Assembly (NCBI RefSeq): GCF_018283455.1
Contig: NZ_JAAMTH010000001.1
Location: forward strand, 2,709,501-2,773,500
Direction: 5' to 3'
Length of the DNA: 64,000 nucleotides
Origin: Planococcus sp. MSAK28401
Lineage (GTDB): Bacteria; Bacillota; Bacilli; Bacillales_A; Planococcaceae
Part shown: piece by piece, positions 51,469 through 62,069 of the stretch
Layout of the letters: each line of letters opens with the position of its first letter
Numbering within the stretch: position 1 is the first letter of the stretch
Position numbers and translations under genes: made by a program
The notes under the pieces: generated by a model
Database searches by the model: none
Told to the model about the DNA's origin: nothing
What the model saw: the letters and a program-made list of their open reading frames with translations, nothing else

Positions 51469-52074
51469 CTACTTCAGCCCATCCTCTTCTTCCTCTTCAT
51501 CGTCTTCTTCGTCGATGATGTTGCCGTCAAGGTCTTCTACGAGCACGCCAACATCTTCCACTTCGTCGACATCGTCGTCGTCGTCATCATCGGTCGAATC
51601 GAAATCAAGATCAACGACCGGTGCTTTGACCGCTACTTCGTCATCATCGTCATCGTCGTCGTCATCGTCTGAAGAAACATCGCCATCGTCTTCGCCGAAA
51701 TCTTCGAAGTCCAGTTCGTCTTCCAACTCGAGATCCATATCGTCGAAGTCATCGTCTGTCGATTTCGATTTCTTCTTCTTACGGGCTTTGACTGTAGGTG
51801 CAGATTCTTCTTCAATCTGCTCGACCGGATACCATTCACGAAGGCCCCAGCGGTTTTCGCCAAGGATCAGGAAGCGGCCATCAATGTTCATGTCAGTGTA
51901 GTACTGTGCAAGATGCGCCTTCATTTCTTCTTCAGAGAGGCCGATCAATTGCTGCAATTCAGCGACAAGCTCTGAAAAAGTTTTCGTTTCTTTGGTTTCT
52001 TCCAAAATGGCATATGTTAAGTCGACGAACGACTCTTCTAGCAATTCTTCTTTCGTTAATTCACGGATGTTCAT
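51469..52074 (-). CDS. rpoE: RNA polymerase delta subunit
   Basis: A 201-residue subunit. The N-terminal HARE-HTH domain (ELTKEELLEESFVDLTYAIL to NRWGLREWYPVEQIEE) is followed by a basic patch (ARKKKKSK) and a highly acidic, disordered tail with runs of Asp (ten in a row at one point). The tail competes with nucleic acid and speeds polymerase recycling. At the DNA level the tail is a GAT/GAC-rich tract. A TATAAT at 52110-52115 is likely its -10 box. Confidence 0.95.
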   Translation of the reverse strand: MNIRELTKEELLEESFVDLTYAILEETKETKTFSELVAELQQLIGLSEEEMKAHLAQYYTDMNIDGRFLILGENRWGLREWYPVEQIEEESAPTVKARKKKKSKSTDDDFDDMDLELEDELDFEDFGEDDGDVSSDDDDDDDDDDEVAVKAPVVDLDFDSTDDDDDDDVDEVEDVGVLVEDLDGNIIDEEDDEEEEEDGLK

Positions 52075-52135
52075 TCGTGCACGTCCCTTCTTGTATCGTA
52101 ACTTAATCCATTATATACAAAGTCCTTGCTGTCCG

Positions 52136-52309
52136 CTACCGGGATTTCTTTTTTCTGCGCATAAGCTGGTCCCACCCGAAATAGAAAAAGTAGGCAGACA
52201 GGATTAAAAACGGTATCGAGCCGAGTGCTCTATTGTACAGTACAATAAGCAGCACGACCGCTGCAATGATGATGGCGTAATGGGCAGCTTTGGGCATGGT
52301 GTCATCCAT
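52136..52309 (-). CDS. Small membrane protein, unknown
   Basis: A 57-residue frame (starts MDDTMPKAAHYAIIIAAVVL) with two hydrophobic spans separated by NRALGS and a basic tail ending RRKKKSR. The binding site before the ATG is weak (AAAGAAAAGAG), which lowers confidence. It lies 61 bases upstream of rpoE on the same strand. I do not recognise the family. Confidence 0.5.
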   Translation of the reverse strand: MDDTMPKAAHYAIIIAAVVLLIVLYNRALGSIPFLILSAYFFYFGWDQLMRRKKKSR

Positions 52310-52464
52310 CTCTTTTCTTTAGAGTTTCAACTTCTTTCATTATAACGGACTTGCATCGCCAAATCGACCGAAGTGCCGGATGATTCTACTTGTTGCTGCT
52401 AGGATGGAATGAAATACATCAGCCTCTAGATGTAGAAAATACTAAGTAGAAGAGATTCCGCTAC

Positions 52465-52563
52465 AAGGGGACGCTTTCTGAGGGGGCCGGCTTCAGCCGC
52501 TTCCCTCGCTATCGCTCAGTCCAGGGTCTTCAGCTCGTCCTGATCCCTCCAGAGTCGCCCCTT
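52465..52563. repeat. Family A element, copy 3
   Basis: AAGGGG (52465-52470) pairs with CCCCTT (52558-52563); within lie CTTTCTGAGGGGGC and GATCCCTCCAGAGTC, diverged versions of the family A blocks. Confidence 0.55.
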
Positions 52564-52689
52564 TTCGCTCCATCTCTAGTTTGAGAGAAGAATTGAAATT
52601 TGTCTCTCAGTGAATTAAGCTTCAGCAACTTCAATCTACTTCGTAAATTCAAATTGAACAGATATAAAGCATCTCTGAAATTATCATGT

Positions 52690-53325
52690 CCAACTAAGCG
52701 TCGCCACCAGCGGATGAAGCTAATCAACAGCGACACTTTCTCGCATGCAAAATATAGTGAATTCTATTAGCCGAACCGCGTAAACGGGCGAGCCGGAGCA
52801 ATAAGACAAGTGGTCTTCTTGGCTTATTGCAAGAGGCCAGCCCAAAGCGGGAGGCGATTGCTTTGTGAAGAAATAATCAACGAACCATTCACCTCGCTCA
52901 CTCATCCAACTCACTCCACACACTCTCGTCCAGCTAAGCGGCATCCACAAGCGGATGAAACGAATGAACACAGACGCTTCTTCACACAAAAACATCAATG
53001 AAATCAATTAGCCGAACCACGCATAAGGGTGAGCCGAAGCAATAAGACAAGTGCTCTTCTTGGCTTATTGCGAGAGGCCAGCCCAAAGCGGGAGGCGGCG
53101 ATTTAAAGATGAAATGAACAACGATCGACACATCTCGCTATCAAGTCCAACTAAGCGTCACCACCCGCGGATGAAGACAATTAATAGCGACACTTCCTCG
53201 CATGCAAAATATAGTGAATTCTATTAGCCGAACCGCGCATAAGGGCGAGCCGAAGCAATAAGACAAGTGCTCTTCTTGGCTTATTGCGAGAGGCCAGCCC
53301 AAAGCGGGAGGCGGCTGCTTCGTTA
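52690..53325. repeat. Family C tandem array, three copies
   Basis: Hairpins at 52798-52830, 53039-53071 and 53255-53287 (periods 241 and 216) with arms GCAATAAG/CTTATTGC and inner CAAG/CTTG; loop TGGTCTT in the first and TGCTCTT in the others. Each is preceded by a block containing CTATTAGCCGAACC or ATCAATTAGCCGAACC and followed by GAGAGGCCAGCCCAAAGCGG. No gene is credible in 52310-53476. Confidence 0.78.
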
Positions 53326-53436
53326 TGAAACAATCGACGAACTATCCATTTCACTCACCTGTCCAACTCACTTCTCCACACGCCGATTCATGAATAAATC
53401 ACAAAGCTGATGACACCCTGTGCTCAAAACAACGCA

Positions 53437-53475
53437 AAAAAATCCCCTCGCCTGTTTCCAGGCAAGGGGAGGAAT
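53437..53475 (-). terminator. Terminator of the icmF operon
   Basis: TCCCCTCGCCTG (53443-53454) / CAGGCAAGGGGA (53459-53470) with four-base loop and an A-run at 53436-53442. Confidence 0.87.
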
Positions 53476-53476
53476 C

Positions 53477-56400
53477 TTACATATTTCTGCGATACTGGCC
53501 GCCGACTTCGTAGAGTGCTGTGGTGATTTGGCCAAGGCTTGCGACTTTGACTGTCTCCATCAGTTCTTCGAAAATATTGCCGCCTGTTTTAGCTACTTGC
53601 TTCAAGCGTTCCAACGCCTCATCTGATGGATTGCGCTCCTGGAACGAGCGCAAGTTGTTGATTTGCGCTTCTTTTTCCTCTTCCGTCGCACGGGCGATTT
53701 CCATCGCATTGATATCATCGTCCGATTGCGGATTCGGGTTCAAGTACGTGTTGACACCGATGATCGGCAATTCGCCGGTGTGCTTCTTCATTTCGTAATG
53801 CATGGATTCTTCCTGGATCTTGCCGCGTTGGTATTGCGTTTCCATTGCGCCAAGAACACCGCCCCGGTCATCGATGCGGTCGAATTCCGTCAAGACGGCC
53901 TGCTCGACCAATTCCGTCAGTTCTTCGACGACAAACGCGCCTTGCAGCGGGTTTTCGTTTTTCGAAAGACCGTGCTCTTTTGTGATGATCATCTGGATCG
54001 CCATCGCACGGCGCACCGATTCTTCTGTCGGCGTTGTGATCGCTTCATCATAAGCGTTCGTGTGGAGTGAGTTGCAGTTATCCTGCAATGCCATGAGCGC
54101 TTGCAGAGTTGTACGGATATCGTTGAAGTCGATTTCCTGTGCGTGCAAGCTGCGCCCAGATGTTTGGACATGGTATTTCAGCTTCTGGCTGCGTTCGTTG
54201 GCGCCATATTTATCGCGCATAACAACTGCCCAGATGCGCCGGGCTACGCGTCCGATGACCGTATATTCCGGGTCGAGTCCGTTCGAGAAGAAGAACGACA
54301 AGTTCGGTGCGAAATCATCGATGTTCATGCCGCGGCTCAAATAATACTCAACGTATGTGAAGCCATTCGACAAAGTGAACGCCAATTGGGAAATCGGGTT
54401 CGCGCCTGCTTCTGCTATATGGTAGCCGGAAATCGATACAGAGTAATAATTGCGCACTTTGTGGTCGATAAAGTATTGCTGAATATCTCCCATCATGCGA
54501 AGTGCGAATTCCGTCGAGAAGATGCACGTGTTCTGCCCTTGGTCTTCTTTCAAGATATCCGCTTGAACGGTTCCGCGGACCACTTGCAATGTTGCTTCAC
54601 GGACTTCTGTGAATTCTTCAACGTTCAAGGTGCGGCCGAGCTCTTCTTCGCGCTTTTTCACTTGCTGGTCGATCGCTGTGTTCATGAACATCGCCAGGAT
54701 AATCGGTGCAGGCCCATTGATGGTCATCGATACGGATGTCGACGGCAAGCACAAATCAAAACCGTCATACAATTTCTTCATGTCTTCAAGCGTACAGATG
54801 GAAACCCCCGATTCGCCGACTTTCCCGTAAATATCAGGACGGTGATCTGGGTCTTCTCCATACAATGTTACCGAGTCGAAAGCGGTCGACAAGCGTTTAG
54901 CATCGTCACCCTTTGACAAATAATGGAACCTTCTATTCGTGCGTTCTGGAGTTCCTTCACCCGCGAACTGGCGCTTTGGATCTTCACCGGCGCGTTTGAA
55001 CGGAAATACGCCAGCTGTATAAGGGAATGCACCCGGCACGTTTTCAGCATAGACCCAGCGCAAAATCTCGCCGTAATCTTTGAATTTCGGTAATGCCACT
55101 CTCGGAATTTTGATGCCCGACAAGCTTTTAGTCCGCAACAAAGTGCGCAGTTCCTTATCGCGCACTTTGGTGACAAGTTCATCGCCGGCATAATCGGACT
55201 GCAAGGACTCCCAGTTGTTGAGAATTCGTTTTGACTCTGCAGTCAATTCATCGCGCACGCCTGCAGCAAGTGATTCCAACGAATCGACCAGTGCATCGTT
55301 CGGCGCCTTGTTTTTGACTTCTTCTATGGCGCCTTCTAGCTGGAACAAGCGGCGGGCAAATGATGCTTGCTCCGCGCTTTTCGCGTGGTAGCCGCGCACC
55401 GTTTCCGTAATTTCCCGCAAATAATAGCGGCGATCATTTGGAATGATCAAGTTCTCTTTTTGTGTTTTAGCGAACGCCTCATAGCTCGTTTCCCAATCGG
55501 TGCCGCATTTTTCGTTGAGCGTGCCGACGAGTGCCGCGAACAAGGCATTGGTCCCTTTATCGTTGAACTGGCTGGCGATGGTGCCGTATACCGGCATATC
55601 GTCCAAGTCCTTGTCCCATAACAGGTGGCTGCGCTGGTATTGTTTCTGCACTTGGCGGCGTGCATCTTCTGAGCCTTTGCGCTCATATTTATTGATGACG
55701 ATAAGGTCTGCATAATCGATCATATCGATTTTCTCGAGCTGTGTCGGGGCACCGAATTCGCTCGTCATGACGTACATCGAAGCATCGGAAATGCCCGCGA
55801 TTTCAGCATCGCCTTGGCCGATTCCGCTCGTTTCCACGACGATCAAATCGAACCCTGCCGCTCTCACGACATCCAGCACATCGCCGATTGCAGCGGACAA
55901 TTCAGTTCTCGACCCACGTGTGGCCAGGCTTCTCATAAAGACACGCTTATTGAATATCGCGTTCATGCGGATGCGGTCGCCAAGCAGCGCGCCGCCAGTT
56001 TTTTGTTTCGTCGGGTCGATCGACAAAATGGCGATTTTCTTGCCCGGCAATTCCGTCAAGAAGCGGCGGATCAACTCGTCCGTCAACGAGCTTTTCCCGG
56101 CTCCGCCTGTTCCGGTGATCCCTAGAACCGGCGTGTTCTTTGATTTTTCACGTACCGCTTTCATCAAATCGGTTGTGTCGAGATTTCTCGTGTGCGCTTC
56201 TTCAGCGGTTGTGATGACATTTGCCAGGGCTACTGGATTGTCAGCGGACATCTCATCAAGCGAGACATCTTCTTTCGCTGTCGAAAAATCACATTTCTCA
56301 ACGATTTCCGCGATCATGCCCTGCAATCCTTTTTTACGCCCGTCTTCCGGAGAGAAGATGCCGGCGATGCCGTAATCTTCCAGCTCGCGGATTTCGCGCG

Positions 56401-56728
56401 GCAAAATGACCCCTCCGCCGCCGCCGTATATTTGGATATGTCCTGCTCCGCGTTCTTGAAGCAGGTCGTACATGTATTTGAAGTATTCCATATGGCCGCC
56501 TTGATAAGACGAAATGGCGATTCCTTGAACATCTTCCTGGATTGCTGCATTGACAACTTCTTCCACCGAGCGGTTGTGCCCGAGATGAATGACTTCTACA
56601 CCATTTGCCTGTAAAATACGGCGCATAATATTGATCGATGCATCGTGACCGTCAAAAAGAGCGGACGCGGTCACAAACCGGATATGATGATTCGGCTGAT
56701 ACGTCGTGCTTTCTTGAATTGTAGCCAT
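53477..56728 (-). CDS. icmF: Fused isobutyryl-CoA mutase
   Basis: A 1083-residue adenosylcobalamin enzyme that interconverts isobutyryl- and n-butyryl-CoA. Order: B12-binding domain (about residues 12-145, [15 protein letters not shown] with the cobalt-ligand His), a MeaB-type G-protein chaperone (about 195-450, P-loop [24 protein letters not shown]), a linker, and the mutase barrel (about 560-1083, [35 protein letters not shown]). The ATG at 56728 follows AGGGGGC and lies five bases past the TetR gene's stop. It ends the acyl-CoA operon, so branched-chain acyl groups can enter beta-oxidation. Confidence 0.95.
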   Translation of the reverse strand: MATIQESTTYQPNHHIRFVTASALFDGHDASINIMRRILQANGVEVIHLGHNRSVEEVVNAAIQEDVQGIAISSYQGGHMEYFKYMYDLLQERGAGHIQIYGGGGGVILPREIRELEDYGIAGIFSPEDGRKKGLQGMIAEIVEKCDFSTAKEDVSLDEMSADNPVALANVITTAEEAHTRNLDTTDLMKAVREKSKNTPVLGITGTGGAGKSSLTDELIRRFLTELPGKKIAILSIDPTKQKTGGALLGDRIRMNAIFNKRVFMRSLATRGSRTELSAAIGDVLDVVRAAGFDLIVVETSGIGQGDAEIAGISDASMYVMTSEFGAPTQLEKIDMIDYADLIVINKYERKGSEDARRQVQKQYQRSHLLWDKDLDDMPVYGTIASQFNDKGTNALFAALVGTLNEKCGTDWETSYEAFAKTQKENLIIPNDRRYYLREITETVRGYHAKSAEQASFARRLFQLEGAIEEVKNKAPNDALVDSLESLAAGVRDELTAESKRILNNWESLQSDYAGDELVTKVRDKELRTLLRTKSLSGIKIPRVALPKFKDYGEILRWVYAENVPGAFPYTAGVFPFKRAGEDPKRQFAGEGTPERTNRRFHYLSKGDDAKRLSTAFDSVTLYGEDPDHRPDIYGKVGESGVSICTLEDMKKLYDGFDLCLPSTSVSMTINGPAPIILAMFMNTAIDQQVKKREEELGRTLNVEEFTEVREATLQVVRGTVQADILKEDQGQNTCIFSTEFALRMMGDIQQYFIDHKVRNYYSVSISGYHIAEAGANPISQLAFTLSNGFTYVEYYLSRGMNIDDFAPNLSFFFSNGLDPEYTVIGRVARRIWAVVMRDKYGANERSQKLKYHVQTSGRSLHAQEIDFNDIRTTLQALMALQDNCNSLHTNAYDEAITTPTEESVRRAMAIQMIITKEHGLSKNENPLQGAFVVEELTELVEQAVLTEFDRIDDRGGVLGAMETQYQRGKIQEESMHYEMKKHTGELPIIGVNTYLNPNPQSDDDINAMEIARATEEEKEAQINNLRSFQERNPSDEALERLKQVAKTGGNIFEELMETVKVASLGQITTALYEVGGQYRRNM

Positions 56729-56733
56729 TATAA

Positions 56734-57375
56734 TCAAGCCCCCTGTATCGTGATTTTTTCCCCTGCCATCCCCTGCAGCAGAAACTTCGTTTGCATTTCG
56801 ATAAATTCCCCAATGGTGTACTCATCCATTGCCCAGCGCCTGAACGCCCACATTTGCCCTTGCACGAACAAATGATGGGAAGCCAGGACAATTTCTTTTT
56901 GCGACAGGGACAATTCCCCTGACGCCGCGCATTTCGATAGAAGCCGTTCAAACAAGGACGTCATTTCGAGTTCCTTGTTCAACACATAACGCAGTGCGTC
57001 TTTCGGCAGCGATTTGGACTCCTGATACATGACGACGAATTCATCTTGCATATTGTCGATTAATGTATAGTATTGCTCGAGTGCTTTCACCAGCGTCTCA
57101 AGCGATCCTTCCTCCAAATCCAGCCGATCAAGCCGAGCATTGACTTCGTCGTAAATCGAGTCGCACACGAGATAGAGTACGTCTTCTTTCGTGCGGATAT
57201 ATTCATATAATGTGCCGATGCTGAACCCGGCTGCTTTTGCAATTTCCCTTGTCGTCGTCCGGTGAAAGCCCTTTTCTTTAAAAAGCGTGACAGCGCCGCT
57301 GATCATTTGTTCACGGCGCTTTTCAATCAGGCTTTCGTCTTTTACGGAGGACTGAATTTCACGCTTTTTTGTCAT
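56734..57375 (-). CDS. TetR/AcrR family transcriptional regulator
   Basis: A 213-residue repressor: N-terminal HTH ([40 protein letters not shown]) and a helical ligand-binding domain. It sits between acyl-CoA dehydrogenase and icmF in one operon, so it probably senses acyl-CoA and controls these genes, comparable to FadR (YsiA) of B. subtilis. No operator could be identified with confidence. Confidence 0.9.
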   Translation of the reverse strand: MTKKREIQSSVKDESLIEKRREQMISGAVTLFKEKGFHRTTTREIAKAAGFSIGTLYEYIRTKEDVLYLVCDSIYDEVNARLDRLDLEEGSLETLVKALEQYYTLIDNMQDEFVVMYQESKSLPKDALRYVLNKELEMTSLFERLLSKCAASGELSLSQKEIVLASHHLFVQGQMWAFRRWAMDEYTIGEFIEMQTKFLLQGMAGEKITIQGA

Positions 57376-57390
57376 AGGCCGACCCTCCGT

Positions 57391-58530
57391 TTATTTCGTG
57401 ACCATACGGGAAATGACCAAACGCTGGACTTCCTGTGTGCCTTCGTAGATTTGCGTGATTTTCGCATCGCGCATGAAGCGCTCAACTGGATAATCTTTCG
57501 TATAGCCGTAGCCGCCGAAGACTTGAACCGCTTCAGTCGTCACTTTCATCGCTGTATCGCCAGCCATCAATTTCGCCATGGCGGATTCTTTGCTATAGGA
57601 TAATTTGTTCGACTCGAGCCAAGCCGCTTGATACGTCAATAGACGAGACGCTTCGATGCCTGTCGCCATATCGGCCAATTTAAATGAAATACCTTGGTTC
57701 GCTGCAATCGGCTTGCCGAATTGTTCACGCTCTTTCGCGTAGTCAATCGCTGCGTCCATCGCGCCTTGAGCGATTCCGACAGCTTGTGCTGCGATGCCGT
57801 TGCGTCCGCCATCAAGCGTCTGCATGGCAATTTTAAAGCCTTGGCCAAGTTCGCCGAGAACGTTTTCTTTCGGTACGCGGCAGTTGTCGAAGATGATTTC
57901 TGTCGTTGGGCTTGAGCGGATCCCTAGTTTCTTCTCTTTCTTGCCGACCGAAAAGCCTTCGAAATCTTTCTCGACGATGAAGGCTGTTGTGCCTTTATGT
58001 TTCGATTCTGGGTCTGTCACCGCGAAGACGACATAGATATCAGCGATGCCGCCATTTGTGATGAAGATTTTTGAACCGTTCAAGATATAATGGTCGCCGT
58101 CTTCTTTGGCGCTGGTTTTCATGCTTCCTGCATCCGATCCTGCAGATGGTTCCGTCAGACCATAAGCGCCGACTTTTGTGCCTTCTGCCATCGGGCGCAA
58201 GTATTTCTGTTTCTGTTCTTCTGTTCCGAATGTATAGACCGGCCATCCGGCTAGTGACGTGTGGGCGGACAAGATAACGCCGACAGAACCATCCACACGG
58301 GACAGTTCTTCAACCGCGATGCAATACGCCAAGTAATCCGAACCGATGCCGCCGTACTCTTCCGGCCATGGAATGCCTGTCAGGCCAAGTTCCGCCATTT
58401 GATGGAAAATTTTCATATCAAAGCTTTCGTCTTCGTCGCGCTGTTCTGCTGTCGGCGCCACTTCGTTTTTCGCGAAGTCGCGGACCATTTTGCGGATCAT
58501 TTTATGTTCTTCAGAAAGTTGAAAGTTCAT
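57391..58530 (-). CDS. Acyl-CoA dehydrogenase (first copy)
   Basis: A 379-residue flavoprotein oxidising acyl-CoA to enoyl-CoA. FAD and substrate motifs [21 protein letters not shown] and [15 protein letters not shown] are present, and the catalytic Glu is in [11 protein letters not shown]. Electrons should pass via ETF to FadF. It begins 18 bases behind the second copy; the two differ clearly, suggesting different chain specificity (short or branched). Confidence 0.94.
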   Translation of the reverse strand: MNFQLSEEHKMIRKMVRDFAKNEVAPTAEQRDEDESFDMKIFHQMAELGLTGIPWPEEYGGIGSDYLAYCIAVEELSRVDGSVGVILSAHTSLAGWPVYTFGTEEQKQKYLRPMAEGTKVGAYGLTEPSAGSDAGSMKTSAKEDGDHYILNGSKIFITNGGIADIYVVFAVTDPESKHKGTTAFIVEKDFEGFSVGKKEKKLGIRSSPTTEIIFDNCRVPKENVLGELGQGFKIAMQTLDGGRNGIAAQAVGIAQGAMDAAIDYAKEREQFGKPIAANQGISFKLADMATGIEASRLLTYQAAWLESNKLSYSKESAMAKLMAGDTAMKVTTEAVQVFGGYGYTKDYPVERFMRDAKITQIYEGTQEVQRLVISRMVTK

Positions 58531-58547
58531 TGTGTTGTTTCCCCCAA

Positions 58548-59684
58548 TTATTTTAATAGTTGCTTGCTGATGACGATGCGCTGAATTTCACTTGTGCCTT
58601 CGTAAATTTCTGTGACTTTAGCGTCGCGGAACAAGCGCTCGACCGGGTAATCTTTCGTATAGCCATAGCCGCCGTAAACTTGGATGGCTTCGGTCGTGAT
58701 ATCCATCGCCGCTTTTGAAGCGAATAGCTTCGCCATTGACGATTCCTTATTGCACTCGATTCCTTTTGCATACATATCCGCTGCGTTGTAAACCAAAAGT
58801 TTGGCCGCTTCGACTTGAGTCGCCATATCGGCAAGTTTGAATCCGATGCCTTGTTGCTGGGCTATCGGCTTGCCGAATTGTTCGCGCTCTTTTGCATAAG
58901 CTACTGCGTAATCATATGCAGCTTCTGCGATGCCCAAAGCTTGTGCGGCAATGCCGATGCGGCCGGCGTTCAAGTTCGCCATCGCGATCGAAAATCCTTT
59001 GCCTTCTTCGCCAAGCAAGTTTTCAACTGGCACTTCCATATTCTCGAACGTCAACTGCACGGTCCGCGAACCGTGAAGCCCCATTTTTCTTTCGTCTTTC
59101 CCGACAACAAAACCTGGGAAATCTTTTTCCACGATAAAGGCAGAAATTCCACGAGGGCCAGCTTCCGGGTTGGTCGAGGCGAATACGATGTACGAATCAG
59201 CTTCGCCGCCATTGGTGATGTAAACTTTAGAGCCGTTTAGGATGTACTGTCCGTCTTTTTTAACAGCACGCGTTTTCAGCGCTGCTGCATCGGACCCGGC
59301 CGATGGCTCCGTCAAACAGAAGGCTCCCAAATACTCACCAGTCGCCAATTTGGGCACGTATTTTGCGATCTGTTCTTCCGTCCCGAAGTTGATGATCGGA
59401 TTGGTGCCGACCGATGTATGAACCGATAGAATGACGCCGATGACGCCGCTTGCTTTAGACAGTTCGTGGATGGCCGTGATATAAGAAGTGAAATCCATTT
59501 CCGAGCCACCGTATTTTTCAGGCGCGGTGATGCCCATGAGTCCGAGCCCACCCATTTTCTTGATGATGTCCGTCGGGAATTCGCCTTCTTCCATGCGTTC
59601 GATAAAAGGCATGATTTCTTCTTTTGCAAAATCGCGCACCATATTGCGCATCATTAATTGTTCATCTGTAAAGTGCAGGTCCAT
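58548..59684 (-). CDS. acdA: Acyl-CoA dehydrogenase (second copy)
   Basis: A 378-residue paralogue with [28 protein letters not shown] and the catalytic Glu in [13 protein letters not shown]. It resembles the short-chain AcdA encoded next to fadF in B. subtilis. It follows the hydroxyacyl-CoA dehydrogenase gene by 18 bases. Symbol is by similarity and context. Confidence 0.93.
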   Translation of the reverse strand: MDLHFTDEQLMMRNMVRDFAKEEIMPFIERMEEGEFPTDIIKKMGGLGLMGITAPEKYGGSEMDFTSYITAIHELSKASGVIGVILSVHTSVGTNPIINFGTEEQIAKYVPKLATGEYLGAFCLTEPSAGSDAAALKTRAVKKDGQYILNGSKVYITNGGEADSYIVFASTNPEAGPRGISAFIVEKDFPGFVVGKDERKMGLHGSRTVQLTFENMEVPVENLLGEEGKGFSIAMANLNAGRIGIAAQALGIAEAAYDYAVAYAKEREQFGKPIAQQQGIGFKLADMATQVEAAKLLVYNAADMYAKGIECNKESSMAKLFASKAAMDITTEAIQVYGGYGYTKDYPVERLFRDAKVTEIYEGTSEIQRIVISKQLLK

Positions 59685-59702
59685 TAAGGCTCCTCCTAAA
59701 TC

Positions 59703-60554
59703 TTAGTTGTATTCGTAGAAACCGCGTCCGGTCTTCTTGCCGAGCCAGCCGGCTTTTACGTATTGGCGCAGGAGCGGGCTTGGACGGTATTTGCTGTCGC
59801 CGAAACCGTCGTGCAGAACTTCCATAATGTAAAGGCAGGTATCCAAGCCGATAAAATCAGCCAATTGAAGCGGCCCCATCGGATGGTTCATGCCGAGCTT
59901 CATCACTTCATCAATCGCTTCTTTCGTTGCGACGCCTTCTTGCAGCGTAAAGATCGCTTCATTGATCATCGGCATCAAAATGCGGTTCGAAACGAATCCA
60001 GGGAAGTCGTTTACTTCAACCGGTGTTTTCGATAATTTCACTGTCATGTCTTCGACTGCCTGATACACTTCATCCGTTGTCGCAAGGCCGCGGATAATTT
60101 CGACCAGCTTCATGACCGGTACCGGGTTCATGAAATGCATGCCGATGACTTGTTCCGGGCGCTTCGTCGCTGCAGCGATTTCGGTGATCGGAAGTGAAGA
60201 TGTATTCGATGCGAGAATGGCATGCTTCGGCGCCACTTCATCCAAAGTCTTGAAGATCGTCGATTTGATTTCCATGTTCTCGACAGCGGCTTCGATGACG
60301 ATGTCGACATCATGCGCGTCTTTTAAATCCAACGAAGATTGGATGCGGCCGAGCACTTGCGATTTCTCGTCTTCTGTCATGCGCCCTTTTTCGACATTGC
60401 GCGACAAATTTTTCGTGATGTTCGCGATGCCGCGTTCATATGCCTCTTGTTTCATATCGTTTAGTTTCACGTTAAATCCAGCTTGCGCGCAAACTTGCGC
60501 GATACCGGAGCCCATTTGGCCGGCTCCGATGACCATGACGTTTTGGATAGACAT
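59703..60554 (-). CDS. 3-hydroxybutyryl-CoA dehydrogenase
   Basis: A 283-residue NAD-dependent enzyme: Rossmann motif [19 protein letters not shown], catalytic His in [15 protein letters not shown] with Glu in the same stretch, and [16 protein letters not shown]. It oxidises 3-hydroxyacyl-CoA in beta-oxidation, or reverses that reaction. It follows the thiolase gene by two bases. Confidence 0.94.
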   Translation of the reverse strand: MSIQNVMVIGAGQMGSGIAQVCAQAGFNVKLNDMKQEAYERGIANITKNLSRNVEKGRMTEDEKSQVLGRIQSSLDLKDAHDVDIVIEAAVENMEIKSTIFKTLDEVAPKHAILASNTSSLPITEIAAATKRPEQVIGMHFMNPVPVMKLVEIIRGLATTDEVYQAVEDMTVKLSKTPVEVNDFPGFVSNRILMPMINEAIFTLQEGVATKEAIDEVMKLGMNHPMGPLQLADFIGLDTCLYIMEVLHDGFGDSKYRPSPLLRQYVKAGWLGKKTGRGFYEYN

Positions 60555-60556
60555 GT

Positions 60557-61750
60557 TTAGTTTTCCTCCTTCGGTACTTCGATCATCACTGCATCGCCTT
60601 GCCCGCCGCCAGAGCAGATCGCGGCGATTCCGATGCCGCCTCCGCGGCGTTTCAATTCATAAGCAAGCGTCAAGATAATGCGTGCGCCACTTGCCCCGAT
60701 CGGATGGCCAAGTGCAACAGATCCACCGTTGACATTAACTTTCTCTTCATCAATGCCTGCAATTTTCGAGCTTGCAAGCGCTACTGCAGCAAAAGCTTCG
60801 TTAATTTCGAAAAGATCGATCTCTTCTAATGTTTTGCCGGTTTTTTTGAGTAATTCGTTGATGACGAGCCCTGGTGTTTCCGGGAAGCGATGCGGTTCGA
60901 CCGCGACTTCTGTATGTCCTACGACATGAGCCAATACGGTTTTGCCGTCTTTTTTGGCGCGTTCTTCACTCATCAATACAAGTGCAGCCGCTCCGTCATT
61001 GATTCCTGGTGCATTACCAGCCGTAATGGTGCCGTCTTTTCCGAATGCTGGGCGCAGTTTCGCCAAAACTTCAGCTGTCGTGCCTTCACGCGGCGCTTCA
61101 TCCTGGTCAACGGTAAGCGGGTCGCCTTTACGTTGTGGCACTTCCATCGCTGTAATTTCTTCCGCAAAATGATCACGTGCTTTGATAGCACGTTCGTGGG
61201 AACGAGCTGACCACTCGTCTTGTCTTTCACGTGTCAGTTCGAAGGTTTCTGCCGTCGAGTTGCCGTATGTGCCCATATGAACTTTGTCCGGGTGGAATGA
61301 ACATGACAAGCCGTCATGGACCATGCCATCCACGACTTGTGAATCGCCCATGCGAAGGCCAAAGCGTGCTTTTGGTAAATAATAAGGCGCGTTCGACATC
61401 GATTCCATGCCGCCTGCGACGATCAATTCTTCGTCTCCCAAGCGGATGATCTGATCGGCCATCGTTACTGACCGCAAACCGGAGGCACATACTTTATTGA
61501 TCGTTTCGGATTTGACATGATATGGAATGCCTGCTTTTTTAGCTGCCTGGCGGGAAGGAATTTGCCCTTGCCCTGCCTGCAGGACATTGCCCATGATAAC
61601 TTCTTGTACATCTTCAGGATTTACTTGCGCCCGCTGGAGCGCTTCTTTGATCGCCGCTGCTCCCAGGTCGCTTGCCGTGAATGAACTGAGTGCACCGCCG
61701 AATTTTCCGAATGCTGTGCGTGCCCCATCAATGATGACCGTTTTTGCCAT
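60557..61750 (-). CDS. Acetyl-CoA acetyltransferase (thiolase)
   Basis: A 397-residue thiolase: nucleophile Cys in [11 protein letters not shown], His in [13 protein letters not shown], second Cys in [12 protein letters not shown]. It completes beta-oxidation or condenses acetyl-CoA. AAGGAGG precedes the ATG. It is first in the unit that continues through hbd, two acyl-CoA dehydrogenases, tetR and icmF; a CcpA-type site lies just upstream. Confidence 0.95.
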   Translation of the reverse strand: MAKTVIIDGARTAFGKFGGALSSFTASDLGAAAIKEALQRAQVNPEDVQEVIMGNVLQAGQGQIPSRQAAKKAGIPYHVKSETINKVCASGLRSVTMADQIIRLGDEELIVAGGMESMSNAPYYLPKARFGLRMGDSQVVDGMVHDGLSCSFHPDKVHMGTYGNSTAETFELTRERQDEWSARSHERAIKARDHFAEEITAMEVPQRKGDPLTVDQDEAPREGTTAEVLAKLRPAFGKDGTITAGNAPGINDGAAALVLMSEERAKKDGKTVLAHVVGHTEVAVEPHRFPETPGLVINELLKKTGKTLEEIDLFEINEAFAAVALASSKIAGIDEEKVNVNGGSVALGHPIGASGARIILTLAYELKRRGGGIGIAAICSGGGQGDAVMIEVPKEEN

Positions 61751-61771
61751 TTACAATTCCTCCTTATATTT

Positions 61772-61785
61772 TGGAAACGTTTTCA
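61772..61785 (-). promoter_or_regulatory. Catabolite-responsive element (cre) upstream of the thiolase operon
   Basis: TGAAAACGTTTCCA on the minus strand matches TGWAANCGNTNWCA with one mismatch and is nearly palindromic. It lies 22 bases before the thiolase start, a position suited to repression by CcpA. Confidence 0.6.
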
Positions 61786-61796
61786 TAAAAGCTAAA

Positions 61797-61962
61797 ATTT
61801 TTTCAGCCCTAACGGCTGGTTTTGCTTTTCTTGGTGTCTAGCAAATTTCAGCCAGGTTCTCGGGTCCTAAACCGATCTGGCTGTGTGGCAAAAAGCGCCA
61901 CTTCGCCATTCCGTCTTATGCCTGTCGAACCTAAACGGCTGATTTTGCTTTTCTTGGTTGAC
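61797..61962. repeat. CATAAG-type element between fadF and thiolase
   Basis: Right arm CTTATG at 61915-61920 with a decayed left arm; inner TGGC/GCCA and GTGGC/GCCAC differ from the other copies yet still pair. Two tails GCTTTTCTTGG occur at each end. With the cre site and terminator this accounts for 61751-62069. Confidence 0.65.
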
Positions 61963-61989
61963 TGAACGCTCGCTCGACTTGATTACATA

Positions 61990-62022
61990 AGAAAAGGGAG
62001 TATAGCACTCCCTCACTTTTTT
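61990..62022 (-). terminator. Terminator of fadF
   Basis: GGGAGT (61996-62001) / ACTCCC (62007-62012) with T-rich runs on both sides. Confidence 0.7.
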
Positions 62023-62069
62023 CTCTATGCTGTTATTCTACTCAATTTTCTGTTAGTTGGCAAATCTAT

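Noticed and set aside
52690..53325. Integron attC sites or an insertion sequence
   Set aside because: No integrase or transposase, no RYYYAAC/GTTRRRY boxes, and no target duplications were seen.
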